Positions 6,722 through 17,125 of a stretch of DNA of 64,000 nucleotides are shown here, one piece after another. Source of the stretch: Frankiaceae bacterium (GTDB lineage Bacteria > Actinomycetota > Actinomycetes > Mycobacteriales > SCTD01); the NCBI GenBank assembly GCA_016650445.1, contig JAENVS010000022.1, positions 1-64,000 of the forward strand. Reading direction: 5' to 3'. The first letter of the stretch is position 1. The number at the start of each line of letters is the position of its first letter. The position numbers and the translations under genes were made by a program. The notes beneath the pieces were generated by a model. The model searched no databases and was not told the origin of the DNA. It saw only the letters and a program-made list of their open reading frames with translations.

Positions 6722-9448
6722 TCAGCCCCTGGGGATTTCCTTCATCTCGAAGGTCTCGATGACGTCCTCGAGCTTGATGTCGTTGAACGACCCCAGCCCG
6801 ATACCGCACTCGAAGCCCTCGCGCACCTCGGTCGCGTCGTCCTTGAAGCGACGCAGCGACTCGACGGTGAGGTTGTCGGCGACGACCACGCCGTCGCGCA
6901 GCAGCCGTGCCTTGCTGTTGCGGCGGATCAGTCCGGTGCGCACGATGGAGCCGGCGACGTTGCCGATCTTCGGCACCCGGAAGACCTCGCGGACCTCCGC
7001 CGTGCCGAGCTGGACCTCTTCGTAGATCGGCTTGAGCATGCCCTTGAGAGCGGCCTCGATGTCGTCGATCGCGGCGTAGATGACCGAGTAGTAGCGGACA
7101 TCGACGTGCTCGCGCTCGGCCAGCTCGCGGGCGTTGCCCTCGGGCCGGACGTTGAAGCCGAGGATGACCGCGTCGGAGGCGGACGCCAGCGTGACGTCGT
7201 TCTCCGTGATGGCCCCGACGCCGCGGTGGATGATCCGCAGCGAGACCTCCGGGTCGATCTCGATCTTCAGCAGCGCGTCCTCGACCGCCTCGACCGAGCC
7301 CGACACATCGCCCTTGAGGATGAGGTTGAGCTGGGTCTTCTCCCCTTCCTTGAGTCGCTCGAACAGCGACTCGAGGGTCGGGCGGCCACGGCTCTGCGCG
7401 AGCGAGGCAGAGCGCTCGCGCGCCTGCCGCTGCTCGGCGATCTGCCGGGCGGTGCGGTCCTCGGAGACGACGAGGAAGTTGTCGCCGGCGCCGGGGACGC
7501 TTGTGAAGCCGAGGACCTGGACGGGCTGAGCCGGACCGGCCGCCTCGACGTTCTCGCCGCGCTCGTTGAGCATGGCGCGGACGCGGCCGTAGGCGTCGCC
7601 GGCGACGATCGAGTCGCCGACCCGCAGGGTGCCGCGGGTGACGAGCACGGTCGCGACCGGACCGCGACCCTTGTCGAGCCTGGCCTCGATCGCGACGCCC
7701 TGCGCATCGGTGTTGGCGTCGGCGAAGAGCTCGAGCGCCGCGTCGGTCGTCAGCAGGATGGCGTCGAGGAGCTCCTCGAGGCCGAGCCCCGCCTTCGCCG
7801 ACACGTCGACGAACATCGTCGTGCCGCCGTACTCCTCGGCGACCAGGCCGTACTCGGTGAGCTGACCGCGCACCTTGGCCGGGTCAGCACCTTCCTTGTC
7901 GATCTTGTTGACCGCGACCACGATCGGGACCTCGGCGGCCTGCGCGTGGTTGAGCGCCTCGATCGTCTGCGGCTTCACGCCGTCGTCGGCAGCGACGACG
8001 AGCACCGCGATGTCGGTGACCTTCGCGCCACGCGCACGCATGGCCGTGAAGGCCTCGTGACCCGGGGTGTCGATGAAGGTGATCTCGCGCACGCCGCCCT
8101 CGACCGGGTGGTGCACCTGGTAGGCGCCGATGTGCTGGGTGATGCCGCCGGCCTCGCCCTTGAGGACGTCGGTCTGCCGGATGGCGTCGAGCAGCCGCGT
8201 CTTTCCGTGGTCGACGTGACCCATGATCGTGACGACCGGGGGCCGCGGGACGAGGACCTGGTCTTCGTCGTACTCGCCGCCGAAGGTGAGGTCGAAGCGG
8301 TCGAGCAGCTCGGCGTCCTCCTCCTCGGGAGTGACGATCGAGATCTCGTAGCCGAGGTGGGCACCGAGCAGCTGCAACGTCTCATCGGTGCAGGACTGCG
8401 TGGCCGTGACCATCTCGCCGAGCTCGGTGAAGACCACCTGCACGAGCGAGCCGGGGTTGGCGTTGATGCGGTCGGCGAAGTCGGCGAGCGACGCACCGCG
8501 CGGCAGGCGGACGAGCTCGCCGTTGCCACGGCTGACGCCACCGCCCATCGTCGGGGCAGCGAGGTTGTCGAACTCCTGACGCCGCTGCTTCTTGCTCTTG
8601 CGGCCGCGGACCGGACGGCCACCGCCGCCGGACCGGCCGAACGCACCGGGGGTCGCGCCACCGCGGCCTGCGCCACCGCGCGGACCACCGGGACGACCGC
8701 CGAAGCCACCGGGGCGCGGCGGGCCACTGGGACCGCCGCCGTAGCCGCCACCACCACCGCCGCCGCCGGGACGCGCGCCACCGCCGCCGCCGGGCGCGCC
8801 GGCACCGGCACCGGGACGGGCGCCGGGCATGCCGGGCCGTGCGCCGGGTCCCCCCGCGCGGGGCGGGAACATGCCGGGCCCGGGACGGGGACCGCCGGGG
8901 CCGGCCGGACCGGCGGGGCCGGTGCGCTGCGGGAACATGCCGGGGCCGGGGCGGGGGCCGCCGGGCGACGGCATGCCGGGTCGCGGGGGCATGCCGGCAG
9001 GTGAGCTGGGACGCGGAGGCATCCCGGGCGTCATGCCGGGGCGGGCCGCCGGAGGCCGCGGCGGCATGGCGAGACCGCCGCCGTCGGTCGGGGTCGAGAA
9101 CGGGTTGTTGCCGGGGCGCGGACCGGGCGCCGGCGCCGGGCGTGCCGGCATGGCGGGCGCGGTGTCGTCGGCGGCGGCGGCCAGCGGGGCAGCCGCGGGG
9201 GCCGCCTCCTCGACCGGTGCCGTCGGGCCAGCCGGCTTCGGCGCCGCCTTGGCGGCCTTCTTCGGCGGGGGCGCCGCAGCAGGCGCGGCGGCCGGGAAGG
9301 CCTCGCGCAGCTTGCGGGCGACGGGCGCCTCGATGGTCGACGAGGCGGACTTGACGAACTCGCCGTTCTCCTTCAACCAGGCGAGCACGTTCTTGCTCTC
9401 GAGGCCGAGCTCTTTCGCGAGCTCGTGGACGCGGGCTTTGCCGGGCAC
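6722..9448 (-). CDS. infB: Translation initiation factor IF-2
   Basis: GTPase that places initiator tRNA on the 30S subunit. At 908 residues it has the IF2-N helix domain (about 1-50), then a long Pro/Gly/Ala/Arg-rich low-complexity linker (about 60-280), and a second conserved region leading into the G domain with G1 GHVDHGKT at 410-417, the DTPGHEAF G3 and NKID G4 motifs. The beta-barrel and C-terminal domains follow. The linker has repeated [12 protein letters not shown] blocks. The GTG start has GAAGGAG upstream. It lies after ylxR with a 117-base leader. Confidence 0.97.
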   Translation of the reverse strand: MPGKARVHELAKELGLESKNVLAWLKENGEFVKSASSTIEAPVARKLREAFPAAAPAAAPPPKKAAKAAPKPAGPTAPVEEAAPAAAPLAAAADDTAPAMPARPAPAPGPRPGNNPFSTPTDGGGLAMPPRPPAARPGMTPGMPPRPSSPAGMPPRPGMPSPGGPRPGPGMFPQRTGPAGPAGPGGPRPGPGMFPPRAGGPGARPGMPGARPGAGAGAPGGGGGARPGGGGGGGGYGGGPSGPPRPGGFGGRPGGPRGGAGRGGATPGAFGRSGGGGRPVRGRKSKKQRRQEFDNLAAPTMGGGVSRGNGELVRLPRGASLADFADRINANPGSLVQVVFTELGEMVTATQSCTDETLQLLGAHLGYEISIVTPEEEDAELLDRFDLTFGGEYDEDQVLVPRPPVVTIMGHVDHGKTRLLDAIRQTDVLKGEAGGITQHIGAYQVHHPVEGGVREITFIDTPGHEAFTAMRARGAKVTDIAVLVVAADDGVKPQTIEALNHAQAAEVPIVVAVNKIDKEGADPAKVRGQLTEYGLVAEEYGGTTMFVDVSAKAGLGLEELLDAILLTTDAALELFADANTDAQGVAIEARLDKGRGPVATVLVTRGTLRVGDSIVAGDAYGRVRAMLNERGENVEAAGPAQPVQVLGFTSVPGAGDNFLVVSEDRTARQIAEQRQARERSASLAQSRGRPTLESLFERLKEGEKTQLNLILKGDVSGSVEAVEDALLKIEIDPEVSLRIIHRGVGAITENDVTLASASDAVILGFNVRPEGNARELAEREHVDVRYYSVIYAAIDDIEAALKGMLKPIYEEVQLGTAEVREVFRVPKIGNVAGSIVRTGLIRRNSKARLLRDGVVVADNLTVESLRRFKDDATEVREGFECGIGLGSFNDIKLEDVIETFEMKEIPRG

Positions 9449-9501
9449 TGGACTCCTTCTCAGGCCGGGTCGGTCCCTGGCCTCGGTGCTACTGCATGGG
9501 C

Positions 9502-9537
9502 GTGCTCATCGGTACGGGCTCATCGAGGGCTCATCGA
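9502..9537 (-). repeat. Short repeats in the infB leader
   Basis: GGGCTCATCGA occurs twice in tandem (9516-9526, 9527-9537) and a related GTGCTCATCGG precedes it at 9502-9512. All lie in the untranslated gap between ylxR and infB. Function unknown; they may only be slippage products. Confidence 0.4.
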
Positions 9538-9565
9538 GGATCTGCTCTCTGGAGTGGTACTGCGG

Positions 9566-9814
9566 TCACGTTCGGTGAGGCTCCTGCACGCTCTCCCGCA
9601 CCGCAGTGAGGTCGAGCGGTCCGTCCAGACGCAGGGCCCGGGGGAACGCCCGCCGCTTCTCGGCGAGATCGACGCAGCGCGAGTCGAGGTGCACGGATGC
9701 GCCTCGGCCCGGCAGGCGGCCGCTGGGGTCGGGGACCAGGCGGTCCCCGTCCGCGACGACGCGCAGCAGGCTGGACTTCGCCGACCGCTCCCGGCAGCCC
9801 ACACAGGTGCGCAC
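9566..9814 (-). CDS. YlxR/DUF448 family RNA-binding protein
   Basis: An 82-residue basic protein of the YlxR family, encoded between nusA and infB in most Gram-positives. The hallmark RTCVGCRER opens the protein, followed by LLRVV, GRGASVHLD and the EKRRAFPRAL helix. The GTG directly before RTCVGC is the natural start. Longer reading in the same frame runs back into nusA. Homologues are nucleoid- or RNA-associated regulators and in some species bind the RNase P RNA; the role here is unproven. Confidence 0.9.
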   Translation of the reverse strand: MRTCVGCRERSAKSSLLRVVADGDRLVPDPSGRLPGRGASVHLDSRCVDLAEKRRAFPRALRLDGPLDLTAVRESVQEPHRT

Positions 9815-9888
9815 CGGGCCCGGCAAGCGAGCCGGGTGCGAGTCTACCGCCTGCGGGCCTCCGGCCGCGGGGACGGACCGCCGCCGGG

Positions 9889-10920
9889 CTATCCGGGCTC
9901 CCCCACCGCAGCGGCCGGCGGGCTGCCCTCGGTGTCGCTGTGGATGTCGATCCGCCACCCGGTCAACCGGGCGGCCAGCCGGGCGTTCTGCCCCTCTTTG
10001 CCGATCGCGAGCGACAGCTGGTAGTCGGGGACGACCACGCGGGCCGACCGGTTCACGGCATCGACGACCTCCACACTGCTCACCCGCGCCGGGGACAGGG
10101 CCGTGGCCACGAACCGGGCCGGATCGTCGGACCAGTCGACGATGTCGATCTTCTCGCCGTGCAGCTCGGTGGTGACGTTGCGGACCCGGGAGCCGACCGG
10201 ACCGATGCAGGCACCCTTCGGGTTCAGGCCAGGCACCTTGGTGCGGACGGCGATCTTCGTCCGGTGGCCCGCTTCGCGAGCGAGCGCGACGATCTCGACA
10301 GAACCGTCCGCGATCTCCGGCACCTCGAGCGCGAACAGGCCGCGCACCAGGTCGGGGTGCGTGCGCGACAACGTGATCTGGGCACCGCGCTGCCCTCGAC
10401 TGACCGAGATGACCCGGCACTTCAGTCGCATCCCGTGCTCGTAGACCTCCCCGGGCACCTGCTCGGCCGGCGGCAGGACCGCCTCAATCGCGTCCTCGTG
10501 CGCGCCCAGCTTGACCATCACGTTGCGGTTGGGCGCGGCTCCCGGCCGCTGGCCGGCCTGCTGCACGAACCCCGATACCACGTCGCCCTCGCGGCCGGCG
10601 TACTCGCCGAAGGACAGCTCGCTCTCGGCCTCGCGCAGGCGCTGCAGGATGACCTGCTTCGCCGTCGACGCCGCGATCCGCCCGAAGCCCTCCGGCGTGT
10701 CGTCGTACTCCCTGATGACGTTGCCGTCGTCGTCGAGGTCCTGCGCGAGGATCGCCACCTCGCCGGTCTTGCGGTCGAGCTCCGCGCGCGCGTGCGGAGC
10801 CGCGCCTTCGCTGTGCCGGTAAGCCGTGAGCAGCGCCGTCTCGATCGCCTGGACGACCAGGTCGAACGAGATGTCCTTCTCGCGCTCGAGGCTGCGCAGC
10901 GCGGCCATGTCGATCTTCAC
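9889..10920 (-). CDS. nusA: Transcription termination/antitermination factor NusA
   Basis: RNA polymerase-associated elongation factor. The 343-residue protein has the N-terminal polymerase-binding domain, an S1 domain (about 130-200) and two KH domains with the loops [11 protein letters not shown] and [13 protein letters not shown]. It lacks the C-terminal acidic repeats of Proteobacteria, as is normal for Actinobacteria. The GTG start overlaps the rimP stop (GTGA), so the two are translationally coupled. Confidence 0.96.
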   Translation of the reverse strand: MKIDMAALRSLEREKDISFDLVVQAIETALLTAYRHSEGAAPHARAELDRKTGEVAILAQDLDDDGNVIREYDDTPEGFGRIAASTAKQVILQRLREAESELSFGEYAGREGDVVSGFVQQAGQRPGAAPNRNVMVKLGAHEDAIEAVLPPAEQVPGEVYEHGMRLKCRVISVSRGQRGAQITLSRTHPDLVRGLFALEVPEIADGSVEIVALAREAGHRTKIAVRTKVPGLNPKGACIGPVGSRVRNVTTELHGEKIDIVDWSDDPARFVATALSPARVSSVEVVDAVNRSARVVVPDYQLSLAIGKEGQNARLAARLTGWRIDIHSDTEGSPPAAAVGEPG

Positions 10921-11402
10921 GTGTCCTCCTCCTCGCCCTTGCGGGAGAACTCCACCTGCACCGTGCCGCGGACGACGTCGGCGAGCGCGAGGGTGCGCTC
11001 CTCACCGTCGACGTCGAGCACGACCTGGTCGTCGTCGGCCGAGACCACGCGACCGGTGACGTTGGGACCTTCGTGCAGTACGACGGTGACGCGCCGGCTG
11101 ATGTTGCGACGCCAGTGCCGGGGCGCGGTCAGGGGACGGTCGACCCCGGGCGAGGTCACCTCGAGCACGTACGACGGGCCGAGGGCGTCGGGCTCGGCCT
11201 CGTCGAGCTGGTCGAGCGCGTCGGACACGACGCGGCTCACATCGGCGACGTCGTCCATGCTCACGCCACCATCGCGATCGACGACCACGCGTACGACGCT
11301 GCGCTTGCCGGCCTTGCTGACGTCGACGTTCTCGAGGTCGGCGCCCGTCGACGCGATGAGCGGAGCGAGCAGCTCGGACAGGCGCGCGGCGGAGGCGGTC
11401 AT
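10917..11402 (-). CDS. rimP: Ribosome maturation factor RimP
   Basis: Needed for 30S assembly and first gene of the nusA-infB operon. The 161-residue product contains the RimP signature with [17 protein letters not shown] and the [13 protein letters not shown] motif. The ATG at 11400-11402 is preferred because a G-rich element (GAGGGGG) lies nine bases before it. A TTG nine bases further upstream would have no spacing. Transcription must start in the 77-base gap shared with the divergent ferritin-like pair. Confidence 0.94.
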   Translation of the reverse strand: MTASAARLSELLAPLIASTGADLENVDVSKAGKRSVVRVVVDRDGGVSMDDVADVSRVVSDALDQLDEAEPDALGPSYVLEVTSPGVDRPLTAPRHWRRNISRRVTVVLHEGPNVTGRVVSADDDQVVLDVDGEERTLALADVVRGTVQVEFSRKGEEEDT

Positions 11403-11479
11403 CTCGAACAACCCCCTCTGCTGTTGTGGGTGGTGCGGCGGTGCTTGGAGATCACCTTATCTGTGGTTGTGTCCAGGCG

Positions 11480-11941
11480 ATGAGCGTCACCCCGTCGCGC
11501 CGGCGGTTGCTGCAGGCAGCGATGCTCTCGCCGGCGCTGGTGGCCTGCACGGGCGCAAGCCGTGAGCCGAGACCGGTGCACCCGGACGTCGCCCTCCGCG
11601 CAGCCGCGATCGCCCGCGAGCGGGCCCTCATCGAGCGCTACCGGGCCGCTGCCGCCTCGTCCGCGTCGACGGTGGCAACGCGGATCGCCGGTCTGGCCGA
11701 GGAGCACGAGGCGCATCTCGCCGCGCTGAGCCGATCGACCCCGGGCGCGCTGTCCCCGAGCCCGACCACGTCGCCGCCGGCAGCCCTCATCCGGGTGCCG
11801 ACACTGGCGCAGCTCGTCGCGGCCGAGCGCGCGGCCGCGACCGCGCATGCCGCCGACGCGCTGAAGGCGTCGCGGGAGCTGGCAGCGGTGCTCGCCTCGC
11901 TCGCGGCCAGCGAGGCATCGCACCTGGTCGTGCTCGCATGA
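11480..11941 (+). CDS. Tat-type lipoprotein, ferritin-like helical
   Basis: A 153-residue exported protein. The N-terminus has a twin-arginine stretch (SRRRLLQ, residues 6-12) and a lipobox LVAC with the acceptor Cys at 23, so it is probably a Tat-exported lipoprotein. The mature part is Ala-rich and helical with EEHEAHLAAL and ASEASH segments resembling metal-binding helices of ferritin-like proteins. The stop overlaps the start of the next gene (ATGA), which encodes a DUF4439 protein, so the two are probably partners. Function unknown. Confidence 0.75.
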   Translation: MSVTPSRRRLLQAAMLSPALVACTGASREPRPVHPDVALRAAAIARERALIERYRAAAASSASTVATRIAGLAEEHEAHLAALSRSTPGALSPSPTTSPPAALIRVPTLAQLVAAERAAATAHAADALKASRELAAVLASLAASEASHLVVLA

Positions 11942-12387
11942 CCGCGGTCGACCGACTCGTCGCCCTGGTGGCGGCGGAGCACGCGACCGTCTACGGGTAC
12001 GGCGTCCTCGGCGCCCGGCTGGACGACGTCAAGCGCAGAGCGGCGCAGGTCGCCTACGACAGCCACCGGGCCCGTCGCGACCAGGTGGTCGCCGCGGTGG
12101 CCGCGGCCGGCGGGACAGCGCCCGCGCCGTTGCCGGCGTACGACGTCACCGTCGATGACGCCCGGGCCGCCATGGAGCTCGCGGTGCGGCTCGAGGAAGG
12201 GCTGTCGCTGCGCTGGCGCGACCTGGTCGCCGACACCGACGACGTCGCGCTGCGCCGACTCGCCATCGCGGGTCTGCAGGAGACCGCCGTCCGCGCCGCG
12301 CAGTGGCGCAAGACCGCCGGCATCACGCCGGTCACCGTCCCCCTCCCCGGCACCGACCCCCCTGCCCCGACCCCCTCTCCCTCATGA
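11938..12387 (+). CDS. DUF4439 ferritin-like protein
   Basis: A 149-residue DUF4439 protein, a ferritin-like four-helix family found beside rimP in many Actinobacteria. Candidate metal ligands are the Glu and His of VAAEHATVYGYG, the DSHRARR helix and the second-half EEGLSLRWRD and LQETAVRAAQW helices. There is no signal peptide. Its TGA stop forms the left end of a long palindrome shared with the convergent oxidoreductase gene. It is translated with the upstream lipoprotein. Its activity is unknown. Confidence 0.85.
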   Translation: MTAVDRLVALVAAEHATVYGYGVLGARLDDVKRRAAQVAYDSHRARRDQVVAAVAAAGGTAPAPLPAYDVTVDDARAAMELAVRLEEGLSLRWRDLVADTDDVALRRLAIAGLQETAVRAAQWRKTAGITPVTVPLPGTDPPAPTPSPS

Positions 12388-12448
12388 TCGACGGCGAGCT
12401 GTCCGCATCAGGGTCTCGCCGCTGATGCGGGTAGCTCGCCGTCGATCA
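12385..12448. terminator. Bidirectional palindromic terminator (palindrome copy 2)
   Basis: Arms of 27 bases (12385-12411 and 12422-12448) match at 25 positions around a 10-base loop. The outer 16 bases of each arm are perfectly complementary and begin TGATCGACGG. The TGA of the DUF4439 gene and the TGA of the oxidoreductase gene are the exact outer ends of the palindrome. It should terminate both convergent transcripts. The ends are shared with the palindrome at 1939-2012. Confidence 0.8.
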
Positions 12449-13591
12449 AGGGCGCCGGGGCGGGGACGGCGGATCGGGGGCCGCGGGACTCACCTCCGCG
12501 AAGGCGAGGGCGGGCGCGTCGTGGCCGAGGGCGAGGGCGACGAGGGCGCGGGCGCAGAGGGCGCCGACGACGTTGCCCGTGCCGCAGTAGCCGCCGGCGG
12601 CGAACACCCCGGGCCGGGCCTCGCCGACGTAAGGCAGACCCGTGCGCGTGTAGCCGACCGATGCAGCCCACCGCGCGGTCACGGGTGCCTGCACTCCGAT
12701 GCGCTCGCGCAGCAACCCCTCGATCGCATCCTGTACGACGGCAGTCGTGGTCACCTCGTGCGTTTCCTCCGCGGCGCCACCGCGGTCGCGGAAGCCACCG
12801 ACGGCGACCCGACCGTCGGGCAGCTGCTGCCAGTACTCGTAGCCGTCACGCAGGTACACCGGCCTGGGCACGACGACCTCGTCGGTCGGCGCGGTCGCGA
12901 GCATCTGCAGCCGGACGGTGCGCACGACGCCGGCGAGCTCGGGCAGGACGAGGTCGAGCCCGCCGTCGACGCAGACGAGAACAGCGTCGCACCGGATGCT
13001 GCCGCGCGGCGTCGTGACGAGACCCTGCTCGATGCGCACGGCGGGCGTGCCTTCGTGAAGCACCGCGCCGAAGGCGGTGGTCGCGAGCGCCCGGCACCGC
13101 GCAAGCGGCTGGAGCACCCCATCGTCCGGGAACACCAGTCCACGACCCTCGACGCCGTCGTACTCCTCGACGGCGAAGCCGTCGGCCCGCAGCGCAGCCG
13201 CGTGTCCTGCGCAGTCCGCCAGTCCCTCGGCGGTGTCCTCGATACGGAGCGACCCGGTGCGTCGCACGGCGTCCGGTGTGGTGGCGCCGATGCGGTCGAT
13301 CTCGTCGAGGGTCAGCCGGTGCAGCGCCGCGGCCCGGTCCCGCCCGAGTGTCGCCACCATTTGGTAGTGCGGCCAGGCCAAGCCGGCCAACAGGAACCCG
13401 CCGTTGCCGCCGGCCGCTCCCCCGGCGACGGAGCCGGCGTCGATGCCGACAGCCCGGACACCGCGGTCGATCAGCTCGTGGACCGCTGTGAGCCCCGAGC
13501 CACCGAGTCCGACAACGCAGACATCGGTCTCGGCATCGCCGTCGAGGGGCGGCAGCGCGGCCCAGCCGTCGTACTGCCAGACGGTGGTCAT
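12446..13591 (-). CDS. FAD-dependent amino-acid-type oxidoreductase (DAO fold)
   Basis: A 381-residue flavoprotein of the glycine/D-amino acid oxidase (DadA-like) superfamily. The Rossmann motif VVGLGGSGLTAVHEL lies near residue 25, followed by the acidic ribose-binding IDAGSVAGGAAGGNGGF. The C-terminal FAD motif is YTRTGLPYVGE...GGYCGTGNV. Residues after about 365 are Pro-rich. The ATG overlaps the stop of the upstream threonine-aldolase-like gene by four bases, so the enzymes are co-translated. The substrate is probably an amino acid or amine but cannot be specified. Confidence 0.85.
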   Translation of the reverse strand: MTTVWQYDGWAALPPLDGDAETDVCVVGLGGSGLTAVHELIDRGVRAVGIDAGSVAGGAAGGNGGFLLAGLAWPHYQMVATLGRDRAAALHRLTLDEIDRIGATTPDAVRRTGSLRIEDTAEGLADCAGHAAALRADGFAVEEYDGVEGRGLVFPDDGVLQPLARCRALATTAFGAVLHEGTPAVRIEQGLVTTPRGSIRCDAVLVCVDGGLDLVLPELAGVVRTVRLQMLATAPTDEVVVPRPVYLRDGYEYWQQLPDGRVAVGGFRDRGGAAEETHEVTTTAVVQDAIEGLLRERIGVQAPVTARWAASVGYTRTGLPYVGEARPGVFAAGGYCGTGNVVGALCARALVALALGHDAPALAFAEVSPAAPDPPSPPRRP

Positions 13592-14655
13592 CCGAGCCTG
13601 GCGAAGACCCGGCCGAACAGGTCGGCGACCTCGTCGGGGCTGATCTCGAGGGCTGCCGCGCCGGCGTAGACCTCGCGCAGCGCCACCCCCGGACGCGGCC
13701 CGGGGTCGGCGCCACCCAGGAACACCCCGCTCTCCTCGGCCACGTCGAGCATGACCTCCTCTACGACTTCCGGTTCGCCCGGGAGCAGCACGTGGAACAG
13801 CGGCGTGACGGGTGGCGCGACCACCTCGGCCACCGTGGCGATGGCAGTGGCCAGCGCCTGCGCGTGCGCGACGTACTCCGCCATCCTTGGCAGGTGCAGC
13901 CGCAAGCCACGGCGCGCGCCGAGGGCGAACGGCCACAGCCACGGCAGGGACCCGCCGTGCCGCCGTCGCCAGATGCGCGCGGTGTCGATCAGCTGGGTCG
14001 AGCCGACGAGCACGGCGCCGGCCGGGCCGGCGAGCCCCTTGTAGAGCGAGACGTAGGTGCTGTCCGCGAGAGCGACGACCTCGGCAAGCGGACGGCCGTA
14101 CGCCGGCCCGCACTCCCAGAGACGGGCGCCGTCGAGATGCAGAGCGATGCCACTGGCGCTGCACTGCCGCGACAGCGAGGACAGCTCGTCGAAGGACATG
14201 AGCTGCCCACCGGTCTCACGCTGGGGAAGCTCGACGAGCACCGCGGCGAGGTCGGGGACCGCGAGCAGCTCAGCCGAGGTGACGAGCGACGTCGGGTCGC
14301 CGACAGCGACGGGCGCCAGCCGGTGCAGCGCGGGAAGCGCGCCCTCCTCGTGCAGGATCGGGTGCGAGGTGCGGTGCATCGCGACGCCGCGGTGCCCGCG
14401 CGCGTCGGCATGCACCCGGAGGGCGATCTGCTGCGCCATGGTCCCGCTCGGCAGCAGCAACGCGGCGGGAGCACCGAGCAGCGCGCGGACCTCCTCCTCG
14501 ACCTCCGCCACGAGACCGCCTTCGCCGTACCGGTCCGGCTCCGCGCCGAGAGCCGCCTCCTCCGCGAGATCGGCGAGCACCTGCGCCGGAGTGGGCCGGC
14601 CGTGGCCGTACAGCCGCCGCGGGCACGCGGCAGCGACGGCATCGAGCCGCTTCAC
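13588..14655 (-). CDS. Threonine-aldolase-like PLP enzyme
   Basis: A 355-residue fold-type I PLP protein of the beta-eliminating lyase / threonine aldolase group. Seen are the YGEGGLVAEVEEEV start of the large domain, LPSGTMAQQIALR (phosphate loop), the cofactor Asp in IALHLDGARLWE and the Schiff-base Lys in YVSLYKGLAGPAG. Typical enzymes cleave L-threonine or L-allo-threonine to glycine and acetaldehyde. The GTG start overlaps the HAD gene stop (GTGA). It sits with an oxidoreductase and a HAD phosphatase, suggesting a small amino-acid catabolic operon. Confidence 0.85.
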   Translation of the reverse strand: MKRLDAVAAACPRRLYGHGRPTPAQVLADLAEEAALGAEPDRYGEGGLVAEVEEEVRALLGAPAALLLPSGTMAQQIALRVHADARGHRGVAMHRTSHPILHEEGALPALHRLAPVAVGDPTSLVTSAELLAVPDLAAVLVELPQRETGGQLMSFDELSSLSRQCSASGIALHLDGARLWECGPAYGRPLAEVVALADSTYVSLYKGLAGPAGAVLVGSTQLIDTARIWRRRHGGSLPWLWPFALGARRGLRLHLPRMAEYVAHAQALATAIATVAEVVAPPVTPLFHVLLPGEPEVVEEVMLDVAEESGVFLGGADPGPRPGVALREVYAGAAALEISPDEVADLFGRVFARLG

Positions 14656-15365
14656 CGGCACCAGCCGTCGATGACATCGAGCAGGCCGCCGAGGTCGGTC
14701 AGCACCGCGTCCGGCTCCACGTCGCTCGGCGGCACCGGGCGGCCCGTCATCAGCACCGCGCGCATGCCCACAGCCTTGGCCCCGGCGATGTCGTCGCGCG
14801 GACGGTCGCCAACGAACACGGCACGACTCGCGTCGTCGACGCCCGTCGCGTCGAGCAGTGCGCGGAACGCCTCGGCGTGCGGCTTCATGTGGCCCATGTC
14901 GCTCGTGTAGAGGCGGACGTCGAGGAGGTCGAGCAGGCCGTCCTTCTCCAGCCAGTGCTCGTGGACCGCGCGCGGCCAGTGCGTGTTGGACAGCAGCCCG
15001 GTAGCGATGCCCCGCTGCTTCAGTGCCGTGAGGACGCGAAACGCAGCCGGGTCGTGCTCGACGGTCTTCGCCCAAGCATCGAGGTACGCCGACTGCGCCG
15101 TCGCCAGGACGTCGAGGCCCGTCTCGGCCGACACCGAGCGCAGCAGCTCCTCCGTCGTAAAGCTCTGGTCGCCGGCAGCCACGTGTGTCTCCCACGCGTG
15201 CAGCTCGGCAGCGAGCAGTCGCTGGGCAACGGGCGACGGGTCATGCGGCGCCAGGACCAGCGCGGCCGCATGCCACATCTCGAGCAGGTCGACGTCGGCG
15301 TACACCGACAGCGTGCCGCCCCAGTCGAACAGCACCGCCTCGACCGACGCGGCGCTACCGCCCAC
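14652..15365 (-). CDS. HAD-superfamily hydrolase
   Basis: A 237-residue HAD subfamily I protein. Motif I reads LFDWGGTLS, so the second Asp of the usual DxD is Gly. Motif II is GLLSNTHW, motif III the Lys in HMKPHAEAF and motif [16 protein letters not shown]. The helical cap lies between motifs I and II. Loss of the second motif I Asp removes the usual acid/base of phosphatases, though this variant recurs in annotated HAD enzymes. It overlaps the proS stop by 11 bases. Substrate unknown. Confidence 0.85.
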   Translation of the reverse strand: MGGSAASVEAVLFDWGGTLSVYADVDLLEMWHAAALVLAPHDPSPVAQRLLAAELHAWETHVAAGDQSFTTEELLRSVSAETGLDVLATAQSAYLDAWAKTVEHDPAAFRVLTALKQRGIATGLLSNTHWPRAVHEHWLEKDGLLDLLDVRLYTSDMGHMKPHAEAFRALLDATGVDDASRAVFVGDRPRDDIAGAKAVGMRAVLMTGRPVPPSDVEPDAVLTDLGGLLDVIDGWCR

Positions 15366-17070
15366 GCACGTCCGCGAGCACCTCGGTCACGGCGTCGGCG
15401 ACCGGCACCTTCCTGATGTCGCCGGTCTTGCGGTCGCGAACCTCGACCTCGCCGTCGGCCAGGCCCTTCCCGACGACCAGTGCGGTGGGCACGCCGAGCA
15501 GCTCGACGTCCTTGAACGCGACCCCGAACGACACGCCCCGGTCATCGAGCAGGACGGTGAGCCCGGCTGCCTCGAGCTCGCCGGCGATCCGCTCCGCCTC
15601 CGGCAGCTGCTGGTCCTTGCCCATCGCGACGATGTGCACATCAGCCGGTGCCACCGAGCGCGGCCACACCAGGCCCTTCTCGTCGTACGACTGCTCGGCG
15701 ATGGCCGCGATCGCGCGCGAGACCCCGATGCCGTAGGACCCCATCGTGACGACCACCTGCTTGCCGTTCTGGTCGAGCACCTTCAGCTCGAGCGCAGCCG
15801 CGAACTTGCGGCCGAGCTGGAAGACGTGTCCGATCTCGATCCCGCGGTTGATCTCCAGCAGGCTTCCGCATCGGGCGCACAGGTCGCCGTCGCGCACCTG
15901 TGCGGCCGGCACGACGCCGTCAGGCTCGAAGTCACGACCCATCACGACGTTGCGCGCGTGCTTGCCCGCTTCGTTGGCGCCGGTCACCCAGCCCGATCCG
16001 GTGGTGACACGGGGATCGACGACGTAGCGGATCTTCAGGTCACGCAGCACCTGCGGCCCGATGTAGCCGCGCACGAGCCCAGGGTGCTTCGCGAAGTCGT
16101 CGAACGGCTCGACCTCGGCGGGGAAGACATTGGCCTCCACCGCCTTGAGGTCCACCTCACGGTCACCCGGGACACCCACCACGAGGAGCTCGGTCGTCCC
16201 GTCGGGGTTGCGCAGCTGCAGGACGACGTTCTTCAGGGTCTGAGACGCCTCCACCCCGAGCAGCGCGCAGAGCGACTCGATGGTCGGCGTGTCCGGGGTG
16301 TCGAGGACCTCGAGGGGCGCCTGCGCCGCCGGGTCGGAGTCGGCCGGCACCTGCACGGTTGCCGCCTCGACGTTGGCCGCGTAGTCGCACGAGGTGCAGG
16401 CGACGTAGGTGTCCTCGCCGGTTGGTGTGGTGGCGAGGAACTCCTCCGAAGCGCTACCGCCCATGGCGCCGCTGACGGCGGAGACGATGCGGTAGCTCAG
16501 CCCGAGCCGCTCGAAGATGCGCTGGTAGGCGACCCGATGCGCGTCGTACGAGACCTGCAGTCCCTCATCCGACACGTCGAACGAGTAGCTGTCCTTCATG
16601 AGGAACTCGCGGCCGCGGATGATGCCCGCGCGGGGGCGCGCCTCGTCGCGGTACTTGTTCTGGATCTGGTAGAGCGTGAGAGGAAGGTCCTTGTACGACG
16701 AGTACTCGCCCTTCACCATCAGGGTGAAAAGCTCTTCGTGGGTCGGGCCGAGCAGGTAGTCGTGGCCCTTGCGGTCCTTGAGCCGGAAGATGCCGTCGCC
16801 GTAGTCCGTCCACCGCCCGGTCGCCTCGTAGGGCTCGCGCGGCAGCAGCGCCGGGAACAGCACCTCCTGGCCGCCGATGCGGTCCATCTCCTCGCGCACG
16901 ATGCGGCTGACCCGGTCGAGCGTGCGCAGACCCAGCGGCAGCCAGGAGTAGATGCCGGGCGCAACGCGTCGGACGTAGCCGGCCCGGACGAGCAACCGGT
17001 GGCTCGGGACCTCCGCGTCCGCCGGGTCCTCACGCAGGGTGCGCAGGAACAGCGTGGACATGCGGAGCAC
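15355..17070 (-). CDS. proS: Prolyl-tRNA synthetase (bacterial type)
   Basis: Charges tRNA-Pro. The 571-residue class II synthetase has motif 2 around [25 protein letters not shown] and motif 3 with [17 protein letters not shown]. Between motifs 2 and 3 lies the bacterial editing insertion that clears mischarged Ala-tRNA-Pro. The C-terminal anticodon domain carries the [18 protein letters not shown] motif. The GTG is preferred over the ATG nine bases later because GGAGG lies six bases before it. A TAGGCT -10 lies just upstream. Confidence 0.96.
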   Translation of the reverse strand: MLRMSTLFLRTLREDPADAEVPSHRLLVRAGYVRRVAPGIYSWLPLGLRTLDRVSRIVREEMDRIGGQEVLFPALLPREPYEATGRWTDYGDGIFRLKDRKGHDYLLGPTHEELFTLMVKGEYSSYKDLPLTLYQIQNKYRDEARPRAGIIRGREFLMKDSYSFDVSDEGLQVSYDAHRVAYQRIFERLGLSYRIVSAVSGAMGGSASEEFLATTPTGEDTYVACTSCDYAANVEAATVQVPADSDPAAQAPLEVLDTPDTPTIESLCALLGVEASQTLKNVVLQLRNPDGTTELLVVGVPGDREVDLKAVEANVFPAEVEPFDDFAKHPGLVRGYIGPQVLRDLKIRYVVDPRVTTGSGWVTGANEAGKHARNVVMGRDFEPDGVVPAAQVRDGDLCARCGSLLEINRGIEIGHVFQLGRKFAAALELKVLDQNGKQVVVTMGSYGIGVSRAIAAIAEQSYDEKGLVWPRSVAPADVHIVAMGKDQQLPEAERIAGELEAAGLTVLLDDRGVSFGVAFKDVELLGVPTALVVGKGLADGEVEVRDRKTGDIRKVPVADAVTEVLADVRGR

Positions 17071-17098
17071 GAGTGACCTCCAGAGCGGGCGGACGCCC

Positions 17099-17104
17099 AG
17101 CCTA
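17099..17104 (-). promoter_or_regulatory. Candidate -10 of proS promoter
   Basis: Read leftward, TAGGCT sits about 30 bases before the proS start and would give a leader of roughly 20 bases that contains the GGAGG ribosome binding site. No recognisable -35. Confidence 0.4.
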
Positions 17105-17125
17105 TCGGCGCAATCCCATCGGATT

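Noticed and set aside
6665-9004. 779-codon open frame on the plus strand
   Set aside because: It is the exact antisense of infB. Its protein is an artefact of high GC (Asp/Val/Arg-rich, no domains), while the minus strand encodes a complete IF-2.
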